NCBI GenBank assembly: GCA_023398345.1
Contig: JAEWSK010000277.1
Location: 1 to 9,645, forward strand
From: Armatimonadota bacterium
Lineage (GTDB): Bacteria; Armatimonadota; UBA5829
Length of the DNA stretch: 9,645 bases
Reading direction: 5' to 3'
Both the position numbers and the translations under genes were made by a program. Under the pieces are notes generated by a model. The model searched no databases. It saw only the letters and a program-made list of their open reading frames with translations, and was not told the DNA's origin. Positions 1 through 8,460 of this stretch are shown here, in pieces (position 1 is the first letter of the stretch; each line of letters starts with the position of its first letter).

Positions 1-1
1 G

Positions 2-283
2 TATTATTATGACCGCACAAAACCAGATACGAGTAATCAGATCAACTATTATCTTTCGGATACTACCGGCACTGTAGGTCGAACGGGCAATTGTCTTTGG
101 CGGAGCAAGAGCGGAAGGCTGCTGTGCATTTGCACTAATGTCGATTCTTTGCTTTTTGCGGCTGACTCATCATATACAAACAACGCCATTATGATAACTG
201 TCAGAACCAAGGATCAGATATATAAAGGCACGCGCCAAACCGAGCTTACTCAGCGGCTCGTTTATCTGCGAAATAAAACATGA
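2..283 (+). CDS. Minor pseudopilin, PilW/PulJ-like (C-terminal part only)
   Basis: The frame is open from the left edge to a TGA at 281-283, so only the last 93 residues are present and the prepilin leader is off-window. The visible part begins with YYYDR and contains INYYLSDTTGTVGRTGNCLW, a stretch rich in Tyr, Ser and Thr, then ends with the short strand RLVYLRN and a two-residue tail. That globular ending, with a final 'v.LRN' strand, is typical of PilW/GspJ-type minor pseudopilins, which sit at the tip of type IV pili or type II secretion pseudopili. Three cysteines lie close together (one in GNCLW, two in LLCIC) and could form a disulfide outside the membrane. The stop overlaps the ATG of the next gene (ATGA), so the two are translationally coupled and probably co-transcribed from upstream. 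The assignment rests on this ending and on the PilX-like neighbour. The exact subfamily is uncertain. Confidence 0.72.
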   Translation, partial: YYYDRTKPDTSNQINYYLSDTTGTVGRTGNCLWRSKSGRLLCICTNVDSLLFAADSSYTNNAIMITVRTKDQIYKGTRQTELTQRLVYLRNKT

Positions 284-1857
284 AAACTATTACACTCCTA
301 AATAAAAATATGTCTCAAGCCTCATTTAAGCGAATTATGCACGGTGGCAAGCGAGGGTCGGCGCTGATAACGGTTATTGGCGTGACGTTTGTCATCGTTG
401 CGATGACTGTAACGCTGTTAAGTTTCACAAGCAACGCCATTCGATCAAACAACAGGCAGCAACTGCGTGCGGCCGCTTTGAACATCGCAGAATCCGGCGC
501 AGAGGAAGCCATTTTGTGGCTGCGCGACCAGGCAATTCCACCGAATTCAGATGTTGTTCCCAGTATAGGGTCGGCGCCGCAAAACAGCACATGGAATGTC
601 GTAATTTACAGTGATCCAAGCAACGCCAATGAGTTCCTAAAGACATATCGGATCGTATCTACTGGGACAGTAAACACTGTGTCGAGATCGGTCGAGATTG
701 TCGTCAGGCAGGCAACTTTTGGCAAGTATGCTTACTTTACCGATAAAGAGACCGCCAGCGGTGGTGGCTCAATTTGGTGGAGTTCAAAAGACTCAATCGA
801 CGGGCCTGTTCACAGCAACAATTCCAGCAGCACTAATTTTAATATCGACTATTCCGGCTGGTCAGCCAATTATCCCCGCAGGCCGATATTTTTCGGCCCA
901 GTCACTGCGTCCGGCTCCAGCATATCCTACAATCCATCAAGGCCAAGAACCGAGTCTGATTATCAAAAAGTGTTTTCCAACGGAAGCAAAGGTTATACGC
1001 TTGGCGTGCCTAAAATTAACCTGCCGCCTTCGACAAATACGCAAAAAGAGGCGGCTTGGGGAACAGGTACTGCGTACCCAAGCACGGACGGCGTATATTT
1101 GCGCGCGGACAATTCAGGCGGCATATATATTCGAGGCAATGCGGCAATAACAATGTCTGTAGACGCAAGCGGCAACCAATTAATGACCGTTGTGCAAGGC
1201 ACAAAAACAACTGTGGTAACATTTAATATAAATGCAGGCACTGTGTCGATGACTGGTGCTATCGGATCCGGCAGCGCGACGTCTGCGAGTTCGTTTCCCA
1301 ACGGAGTTATATATTGCACTGGCAATATAACTGCTCTTAGCGGCACCATCGCCGACAACAAAGTCTCCGATGGCGAGATTACGCGTGCGTCGTCTTGGAC
1401 AATTGCTACAGATACCAACGCTGCAAAAGATATTACGATCACCGGCGATTTGGTATATAACACACGACCCGACAAAGCTTTAGATGCATCTGCGGCATGC
1501 AATCTTGCTGCCGGAACTCTCGGGCTGGTCGGCCAAGACGTAAAAATCGCTTCCGTCGGCACAAGTTACAGCCATCCCAACCGCGAGATTGATGCAGTTA
1601 TGCTTGCAGGCAGTCCTACTGTTGCAGGCAGCATTTCCGTCAATAATTACAGCTCAGGAAGTACCGGCACTCTCAAAGTTATTGGCGGTCTGATTCAGAG
1701 CACCAGAGGAGCAGTTGGAACGCTGAGCAACGGAATTATCAACCATGGTTACCAAAAGGACTACCACTATGACCCCAGGCTAGCGTCATATCCGCCCCCG
1801 TTCTATCCGACAACCGGCCAGTACGACAGATTGTCTTGGAAAGTATTGCCGCAATAA
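280..1857 (+). CDS. PilX-like pilus assembly protein with long extracellular domain
   Basis: This 525-residue protein has a short basic leader ending KRG, with a likely prepilin peptidase cut at Gly26/Ser27 (KRG|SALITV). A hydrophobic helix of about 22 residues follows. Position 5 of the mature protein is Thr rather than Glu, as in PilX and GspK-type minor pilins that cap a filament. The N-terminal helix continues into the PilX-like segment LRAAALNIAESGAEEA. The large C-terminal part (about residues 145-525) has the pattern I know from DUF4900-type pilus assembly proteins: a DSIDGPVHSN motif near 175, a Ser/Thr/Gly-rich beta region, and a terminal block with GGLIQSTRGAVG, GYQKDYHYDPRL and PPPFYPTT. 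It would be exported and sit on the cell surface or filament tip. The start at 280 is chosen for its ATGA overlap with the upstream pseudopilin. ATGs at 310 and 337 are in-frame alternatives that would also keep the leader, and none has a good Shine-Dalgarno sequence. Confidence 0.85.
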   Translation: MKTITLLNKNMSQASFKRIMHGGKRGSALITVIGVTFVIVAMTVTLLSFTSNAIRSNNRQQLRAAALNIAESGAEEAILWLRDQAIPPNSDVVPSIGSAPQNSTWNVVIYSDPSNANEFLKTYRIVSTGTVNTVSRSVEIVVRQATFGKYAYFTDKETASGGGSIWWSSKDSIDGPVHSNNSSSTNFNIDYSGWSANYPRRPIFFGPVTASGSSISYNPSRPRTESDYQKVFSNGSKGYTLGVPKINLPPSTNTQKEAAWGTGTAYPSTDGVYLRADNSGGIYIRGNAAITMSVDASGNQLMTVVQGTKTTVVTFNINAGTVSMTGAIGSGSATSASSFPNGVIYCTGNITALSGTIADNKVSDGEITRASSWTIATDTNAAKDITITGDLVYNTRPDKALDASAACNLAAGTLGLVGQDVKIASVGTSYSHPNREIDAVMLAGSPTVAGSISVNNYSSGSTGTLKVIGGLIQSTRGAVGTLSNGIINHGYQKDYHYDPRLASYPPPFYPTTGQYDRLSWKVLPQ

Positions 1858-1878
1858 TATATAGTTGTCTGGTACAAT

Positions 1879-1905
1879 TTGACACTCAATTTCGCCGGGT
1901 ATAAC
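1879..1905 (+). promoter_or_regulatory. Candidate sigma-70-type promoter for the zinc-ribbon gene
   Basis: A perfect TTGACA (1879-1884) is followed after 15 nt by TATAAC (1900-1905), five of six matches to the -10 consensus. The 15-nt spacer is short, so activity may depend on an activator or on the overlapping weaker TAACAT (17-nt spacer). It lies in the 110-bp gap after the pilin gene, with the start codon about 60 nt downstream. This suggests the zinc-ribbon gene is transcribed independently of the pilin cluster. Confidence 0.5.
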
Positions 1906-1967
1906 ATGGGCATTGTGAGTCGGCATAAAGCCTACTTAAATCTTTTCTTGTTTTTTCGGAGAACACA

Positions 1968-2348
1968 ATGGCTTTCCTAAAGGTAGAGTTTTCGACAGTT
2001 AGAGAGCTTGAAAATAAAGTTGCTCACATATTCAAATACGGCGGCGGAGCATTTTTGGCCGGCATAGCGCTTATATTTGTATTTCCTCCGGTGGGCATAA
2101 TTGTTACCGCGCTATCGGCAGTTGTAGTGCTCGGTTCGATTCTATACGTGTCAATACTGGGTAAAGAGCGATCCCGTAAGATTTTCTGTCCGCACTGCGC
2201 CAGCATGAACGAGGTCTATGTGTCGAGACGTGAGTTCAATTGCGATATGTGCCACCGTCAAGTAAAAGTAGATGAGGGCGGCGAGGTAATTATGGCACAG
2301 CCGATTGATCTTTTTACTCGCCAAAGCCAGAGTGCAGAAGAAGATTAG
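1968..2348 (+). CDS. Small membrane protein with C-terminal zinc ribbon, function unknown
   Basis: This 126-residue protein starts at an ATG with GGAGAA (1958-1963) at Shine-Dalgarno distance. After a charged N-terminus it has two closely spaced hydrophobic segments, about residues 26-40 and 42-64, separated by FPP, so it probably forms a membrane hairpin. A basic stretch (GKERSRK) follows, which would place the C-terminus in the cytoplasm. Four cysteines then form a CPHC...CDMC zinc ribbon (Cys74, 77, 92, 95; 14 residues between the pairs). The tail is acidic and disordered in character (SQSAEED). Such two-Cys-pair ribbons usually bind one zinc and often serve in protein or nucleic acid contacts, but nothing here shows a partner. 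It has its own promoter and ends convergently with the AEC permease gene, overlapping it by 4 nt. I do not recognise the family, and a role is not inferred. Confidence 0.85.
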   Translation: MAFLKVEFSTVRELENKVAHIFKYGGGAFLAGIALIFVFPPVGIIVTALSAVVVLGSILYVSILGKERSRKIFCPHCASMNEVYVSRREFNCDMCHRQVKVDEGGEVIMAQPIDLFTRQSQSAEED

Positions 2349-3274
2349 GCGAAGCTGCTTGCCAATATAGCAAGCACAGTTGGTATCGCCACTACACTGA
2401 GCAAAGTCGATACGAATATCGCTCCTGCGACAAATTCCTTGTTTGCGCCGTATCGTCCTGCTATAACTCCCCCGAATATCGCCGACGGCATAGCCATTTC
2501 GAGCACTGCTGTTTTTGCAACAGTGTGTTCAATTCCAAACAGCGGCAGCCCGAAGTAGATAATAGCCGGCAGTGCAGCCAATTTTAAAACGACAGCAGTT
2601 GATATCGCAATCGGCCACTTCTTTGCCGACCCGGTGCTTAGGTTTAATCCGACTGAGAGCATCGACAGCGGCACTGTCGCAGCGCCCATAAATGTCACAG
2701 CTTTCATTATGGGGTCGGGAATATAGACGCTGCGCAGCGCAAGGCCAATCAAAAGTGCAGGCAGCAGGGGCGTCTTAATAAATTCGAGCATATTCCGCCA
2801 GTCGAATTTTTGACCTGCAAAGCATGTCGCCACCGATACCCCAACCGTGCACAACAGCGGGCGCATTCCAATCGAGTCAATCATAACGGCGGACTGTATT
2901 GCGGCTTTATTTCCGTCGAACACGGCAGTAACGAACGGCAGCCCAAGGTAGCCGGTGTTGCCAAATGCAGATGCAATCATCAGCGCGCCTATAGTCGGCC
3001 TGTTCAGGCGCAGCAATCTGCCAATCAGATAAGCTGCGCCCAGAACAATAATTTGCGCCGCAATACTTATTACTGGCGCTTTGAGCATGTCGATATATAG
3101 CGGCTTGCCATGTATCGACGTAAAAATAAACGCCGGAAGAGCCAAGTTGATGACAATGGAGTCAATAATTCCAGTGTCTTTTACGCTCAATATACGCAGC
3201 TTCCGGCTTGCATAGCCGACCAAGAGCAATATAAATATTGAAGCCACTGGCGAAACTGCGTTTAAATTGAACAC
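2345..3274 (-). CDS. AEC-family (auxin efflux carrier-type) permease
   Basis: The 309-residue product is almost wholly hydrophobic, with about ten membrane helices split into two five-helix halves, the architecture of the AEC transporters. Recognisable family segments are the N-terminal ILLLVGYASRKLRIL, INLALPAFIFTSI in the second helix, the glycine-rich FGNTGYLGLP, and MAMPSAIFGGVIAGRYG near the end. Bacterial members move small organic anions such as malate, and plant relatives export auxin. The substrate here cannot be read from sequence. The start is GTG at 3272-3274, 3 nt after the pyrG stop. The only Shine-Dalgarno-like bases (GGGAAA) lie inside the last pyrG codons, so translation probably depends on coupling. 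It is the last gene of the minus-strand operon and ends tail-to-tail with the zinc-ribbon gene. Length and topology are normal for the family. Confidence 0.9.
   Translation of the reverse strand: MFNLNAVSPVASIFILLLVGYASRKLRILSVKDTGIIDSIVINLALPAFIFTSIHGKPLYIDMLKAPVISIAAQIIVLGAAYLIGRLLRLNRPTIGALMIASAFGNTGYLGLPFVTAVFDGNKAAIQSAVMIDSIGMRPLLCTVGVSVATCFAGQKFDWRNMLEFIKTPLLPALLIGLALRSVYIPDPIMKAVTFMGAATVPLSMLSVGLNLSTGSAKKWPIAISTAVVLKLAALPAIIYFGLPLFGIEHTVAKTAVLEMAMPSAIFGGVIAGRYGANKEFVAGAIFVSTLLSVVAIPTVLAILASSFA
2356..2376. terminator. Possible weak convergent terminator hairpin
   Basis: A perfect 7-bp inverted repeat, TGCTTGC/GCAAGCA, with a 7-nt loop (CAATATA) lies immediately beyond the zinc-ribbon stop and inside the last codons of the permease gene. 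Neither strand has a proper run of T after it. The place, where two convergent genes meet with no spacer, is where a shared terminator would be expected. The stem is short and lies in coding sequence, so chance is a real alternative. Confidence 0.25.
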
Positions 3275-3277
3275 TTG

Positions 3278-5714
<2,437 letters not shown>

Positions 5715-5718
<4 letters not shown>

Positions 5719-6530
5719 ATAATAAGCTCCGCGAGCGTTTCTATAATGCGTTCAGGTTTCATATCGCCAATGGCTGCCTGAGCCTGTTTTCTGGACGTAA
5801 GTCCTGTTAGCACGAGCACGGTGTGAATCCCCGCCCGATTGCCGACTGCAATATCTGTTGCGAGGTTATCGCCCACTATAACAGCTCGCTCCCGCGGCGT
5901 ATTTGTCAGTTCGAGAATTTTTAAAAGCGCATATTCATGAGGCTTGCCGATCACAAATGGCTCTACCGATGTTGCCGCTTTTACTGCTGCGACTAAAGCC
6001 CCGCTGCCTGGAAGAATCTTGCCTTCTTCGACAGGAAACATCATGTCCTCATTGGTGGCTATAAACTTTGCTCCCGCCATAATAGCGCTCTGCGCACGCG
6101 CAAGCTTTCGGTAAGAAAACTCGCTGTCAATGCCCACGACCACATAGTCTATTTGCGCATCGGGTTCATCTTCGTCTGTGATAACTTTCATTCCGACAGC
6201 CTCAAGCTCATGCCTGATGCCGTCGTGGCCGATTTCATACACGTTCCGCCCGATTTCATTGTTTTCGACAAAGTAAAGCGCTGTCGCGTATGACGAGGTC
6301 ATTATATCATCGATAGAAGCAGGTATGCCGATTCCTGTAAGTTTGTCTGCATAGGCTTCACGAGTCAGAGCAGAGTTGTTTGTATAGAAGCGTACAATTT
6401 GCCGACCTGCGCGTAAAGCGCGTATTGTTTCTGCAGCTTGAGGTTGAGGTTCGTTGCCGCGGTAAATTACCCCGTCTAGGTCAAAAACGTATGTCAGACT
6501 GTCCTTGCACGACGCTTTGGCAAACTCCAT
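5715..6530 (-). CDS. HAD-IIA family phosphatase (NagD/PGP-like)
   Basis: This 271-residue cytosolic phosphatase has all four HAD motifs: FDLDGVIYRG with nucleophile Asp17 and acid/base Asp19, FYTNNSA with Thr50, Lys196 in IGKPHEYAL, and VGDNLATDIAVG with Asp221 and Asp226 for Mg2+. The capping domain between motifs II and III contains FIATNEDMMFPVEEGKILPG, diagnostic of subclass IIA (NagD, 4-nitrophenylphosphatase, phosphoglycolate/AraL-like enzymes). E. coli NagD removes phosphate from UMP and related nucleotides. The substrate here is not fixed by sequence, but the pairing with thiD and pyrG makes a pyrimidine or HMP phosphate a reasonable guess. It is the first gene of the operon and overlaps thiD by 4 nt. 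No Shine-Dalgarno sequence precedes its ATG, which fits the very short leader predicted from the upstream promoter. Confidence 0.92.
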
Positions 6531-6541
6531 AACGGGTACTC

Positions 6542-6570
6542 ATTGTAGCAACTAAAAAGGCTGAAGTAAA
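6542..6570 (-). promoter_or_regulatory. Candidate promoter of the HAD-thiD-pyrG-permease operon
   Basis: Read on the minus strand, TTTACT (6565-6570; four of six to TTGACA) is followed after exactly 17 nt by TACAAT (6542-6547; five of six to TATAAT). Transcription would begin near 6535, leaving only about 5 nt before the ATG at 6530. This would be a nearly leaderless mRNA, in keeping with the lack of a Shine-Dalgarno sequence there. Confidence 0.45.
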
Positions 6571-6811
6571 TAGTTTTTGGCTACGAGTTATGTAATTAGG
6601 CATTCTGCCGCGGTGTATATTTATTTCATCAACAAGCGACTTAATAGCTAAATTACGTGATATTGATGCAGGGATAACTCTAAATGAACTTGGCCAATTG
6701 CATTGGAGTGCTCTCAACATCACTCATATCTCTTTCGCACTCTATGACTTCGCGTTTTTTGCAATTGAATTCCCTTCTTTGGGATATGAGACGCGATATG
6801 CTATTTGCACG

Positions 6812-6841
6812 TTGACCGCTTGGCATTGAGCATGGTAATAT
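6812..6841 (+). promoter_or_regulatory. Candidate promoter for tRNA-Ser (and PIG-L gene)
   Basis: TTGACC (6812-6817) and TAATAT (6836-6841) are separated by 18 nt. The -10 is preceded by TGG, the extended -10 pattern. Transcription would begin just before the tRNA at 6851, leaving a very short 5' leader. No other promoter is apparent between here and the PIG-L start, so the same transcript probably carries both. Confidence 0.45.
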
Positions 6842-6850
6842 TGTCCTCAC

Positions 6851-6941
6851 GGAGTGGTGTCCGAGTTGGTCGAAGGAGCAGCACTGGAAATGCTGTAGCG
6901 GGGCAACTCGCTCCTGGGTTCGAATCCCAGCCACTCCGCCA
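6851..6941 (+). tRNA. tRNA-Ser, anticodon GGA
   Basis: The gene folds as a complete class II tRNA. The acceptor stem is GGAGTGG (6851-6857) with CCACTCC (6931-6937), then discriminator G and an encoded CCA (6939-6941). The anticodon stem CAGCA/TGCTG (6879-6883, 6891-6895) closes the loop CTGGAAA, with anticodon GGA at 6886-6888, which reads UCC and UCU. The long variable arm (about 6896-6913) contains the AGCG/CGCT stem expected of serine tRNAs. The T arm is CTGGG-TTCGAAT-CCCAG (6914-6930). The D arm contains GTTGGTCGAAGG. All parts are intact. Its 3' end lies only 5 nt before the GTG of the next gene. Confidence 0.98.
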
Positions 6942-6946
6942 TCCAC

Positions 6947-8407
6947 GTGACAAATAGATTACTTCACATTACATTTCGATGGACTAAGGTCCTTATCTGG
7001 GTAGGCATCGCATCCCTTGTTATCGGGGGACTGGCGATCCAGTATCGGATCCACCTTTCCAATGAGTGGGAGGAGCGGGTTAAACTTCCCACTGCTCCGA
7101 GCCACGGCGTTGGAGACCGCCTTATCGTCTTTTCTCCGCACTGCGACGACGAAACTCTTGGCTGTGGCGGGTTAATTGCCTCATCTGTTGCAAATGGCGC
7201 GAATGTGCGAGTAGTAATGTTGACCAACGGCGACGGCTACAAATTCGCCATCAGCAGGGCATACAAGACCATTAAAATCACTCCTACTCGCTGTATTTCA
7301 TTTGCCTACAAGCGCCAGCAAGAGACTCTTCGCGCGCTTGGTATATTAGGCGTCAATAAGAACAACGTTACGTTTCTGGGATACCCGGATCGCGGCATCG
7401 ACCGGCTGTGGAGCAGCTATTGGGAAAGCGCTAATCTATATACTTCGCAGTATACTAAAGCCAATCACTCGCCTCACGTCAATTCTTACAGTCGACAAGC
7501 GCCTTACTGCGGCGAGAGTCTGTTGACAGATATAGAGAAGATAATAAAAACAGAAAAACCTACGGACGTATACGTGCCGCATCCCTGCGACAATCACCCC
7601 GACCATCACGCGGCATATTGCTTCGTAGCAGCCGCAATTGAGCAACTTAGAGCCGAAGGCAAGCCCCAAAACGTCAAAGTCCACACATACATTGTCCACC
7701 GAGGCGACTGGCCTACGCCAAGGGGCAAGAATGCCGATATGCCGCTTGTTCCGCCATACGGGCTTACGCGAGAAGTAACAAAATGGTATGCTCTTATGAT
7801 GCCGGCAAATATTATAGACCGCAAGAGCCGCGCTATCGACTGCTATAAAACCCAAGTTGCCGTAAGCAAAGGCTTTTTAAGTAGTTTTATACGTGCCAAT
7901 GAGATATTCGGCGATGTCCCCGTGCGCGGAGTATTTCCTGCGCCGTTAGGCACTATCAAAATCGACGGAAAAGTCGAAGACTGGACGCGCGTGCCGCCCG
8001 CTGTGGTTGACGCTGTGGGAGATTACGTAGTGGCAGTGATGAGCCGAAGCGGCGATGTTCGCGCGGTTTATCTTGCAAAGGATGCAAATAATCTCTATAT
8101 TCGCGTGGACTGCGTCAGACATCTTTCCAAGCGAATAAAATATACGGTCAATCTGCGCGGGTTCGGAGCGTCGGATTCAGACGACATATACTCAATAGCA
8201 ATAAGGCTCAATAAGCCCGCCTTGCCATCCGACACGCAATGGTTTGCGCGCAACAATACACTCGAAATCGCTGTGCCGCTGCGCAAGCTGAAGCTCGACA
8301 GCGATCTTTTTATTCAAGTGCAAACCAAGCTTATGAAAATAACCGTGGACAACACCGGTTGGCGCGACGTCGAGTTTGGAAAACATCTAAAAGTTAAAGA
8401 AAGCTGA
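6947..8407 (+). CDS. Membrane-anchored PIG-L family deacetylase with C-terminal CBM9/DOMON-like domain
   Basis: The 486-residue protein begins with a short cytoplasmic basic stretch and one hydrophobic helix (about residues 14-32), a signal anchor that would place the rest outside the membrane. The PIG-L (LmbE-like) zinc deacetylase domain follows (about 55-310), with SPHCDDETLGCGG (His65, Asp67, Asp68, Glu69) and HPDHH (217-221) as the metal and catalytic motifs. Family members remove N-acetyl groups from GlcNAc-type sugars. From about residue 335 a beta-rich domain begins with IKIDGKVEDW and contains YLAKDANNLYIRV, a pattern seen in CBM9-like and DOMON-like carbohydrate-binding domains. A surface enzyme acting on cell-wall or exopolysaccharide amino sugars is the inference. 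The start is GTG at 6947. It has no Shine-Dalgarno sequence and lies 5 nt past the tRNA-Ser CCA, but no other ATG, GTG or TTG precedes the anchor in this frame, which upstream runs to a TAG at 6896. Confidence 0.85.
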   Translation: MTNRLLHITFRWTKVLIWVGIASLVIGGLAIQYRIHLSNEWEERVKLPTAPSHGVGDRLIVFSPHCDDETLGCGGLIASSVANGANVRVVMLTNGDGYKFAISRAYKTIKITPTRCISFAYKRQQETLRALGILGVNKNNVTFLGYPDRGIDRLWSSYWESANLYTSQYTKANHSPHVNSYSRQAPYCGESLLTDIEKIIKTEKPTDVYVPHPCDNHPDHHAAYCFVAAAIEQLRAEGKPQNVKVHTYIVHRGDWPTPRGKNADMPLVPPYGLTREVTKWYALMMPANIIDRKSRAIDCYKTQVAVSKGFLSSFIRANEIFGDVPVRGVFPAPLGTIKIDGKVEDWTRVPPAVVDAVGDYVVAVMSRSGDVRAVYLAKDANNLYIRVDCVRHLSKRIKYTVNLRGFGASDSDDIYSIAIRLNKPALPSDTQWFARNNTLEIAVPLRKLKLDSDLFIQVQTKLMKITVDNTGWRDVEFGKHLKVKES

Positions 8408-8445
8408 GCGCGGAAGGTCGTGTTTCTATGCTCTCCGCACTCAGC
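8403..8445. terminator. Shared hairpin between convergent PIG-L and slipin genes
   Basis: GCTGAGCGCGGA (8403-8414) and TCCGCACTCAGC (8434-8445) pair over 12 positions with one C-A mismatch, closing a 19-nt loop. The left arm overlaps the PIG-L stop codon. On the minus strand the hairpin is followed by a T-rich stretch (TTTCTTTAACTTTT), so it best resembles an intrinsic terminator for the slipin transcript. On the plus strand the following bases are not T-rich. Confidence 0.6.
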
Positions 8446-8460
8446 AATCAGATATTTCAG

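Larger units (their letters stand above)
6531..6850. other. 320-bp intergenic region with divergent promoters
   Basis: The gap between the minus-strand operon and tRNA-Ser is richer in A and T than its flanks, especially near 6550-6660. It holds the two promoter candidates at its ends (6542-6570 and 6812-6841). Between about 6575 and 6805 I see no convincing gene, terminator, repeat or riboswitch. Short open frames exist on both strands but lack a supported start or a recognisable motif. Confidence 0.6.

Noticed and set aside
993..1562. A 189-codon open frame on the minus strand inside the PilX-like gene
   Set aside because: It is antisense to a well-supported pilin gene, has no ribosome binding site or recognisable motif, and its amino acid content mirrors the codon pattern of the plus-strand gene.
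6531..6560. Possible TPP riboswitch before the thiD-containing operon
   Set aside because: No CUGAGA or paired thi-box elements are seen, and the predicted leader is too short to fold one.
6481..6723. An 80-codon minus-strand open frame spanning the intergenic gap and the start of the HAD gene
   Set aside because: It overlaps the real HAD start in another frame and lies across the operon promoter candidate. The sequence has no motif I recognise. A faint resemblance to a helix-rich recombinase fragment was not supportable.
6596..6829. A plus-strand stop-free stretch before tRNA-Ser
   Set aside because: It has no ATG, no ribosome binding site and no family resemblance, and it runs through the tRNA promoter candidate.
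6680..6946. An 88-codon minus-strand open frame across tRNA-Ser
   Set aside because: It is a reading of the tRNA complement (VAGIRTQERVAPLQHFQC), a familiar false product of tRNA genes.
6914..6960. Possible integration (att) site at the 3' end of tRNA-Ser
   Set aside because: No second copy of the tRNA 3' sequence and no integrase gene are visible in the window, and the following gene looks chromosomal.
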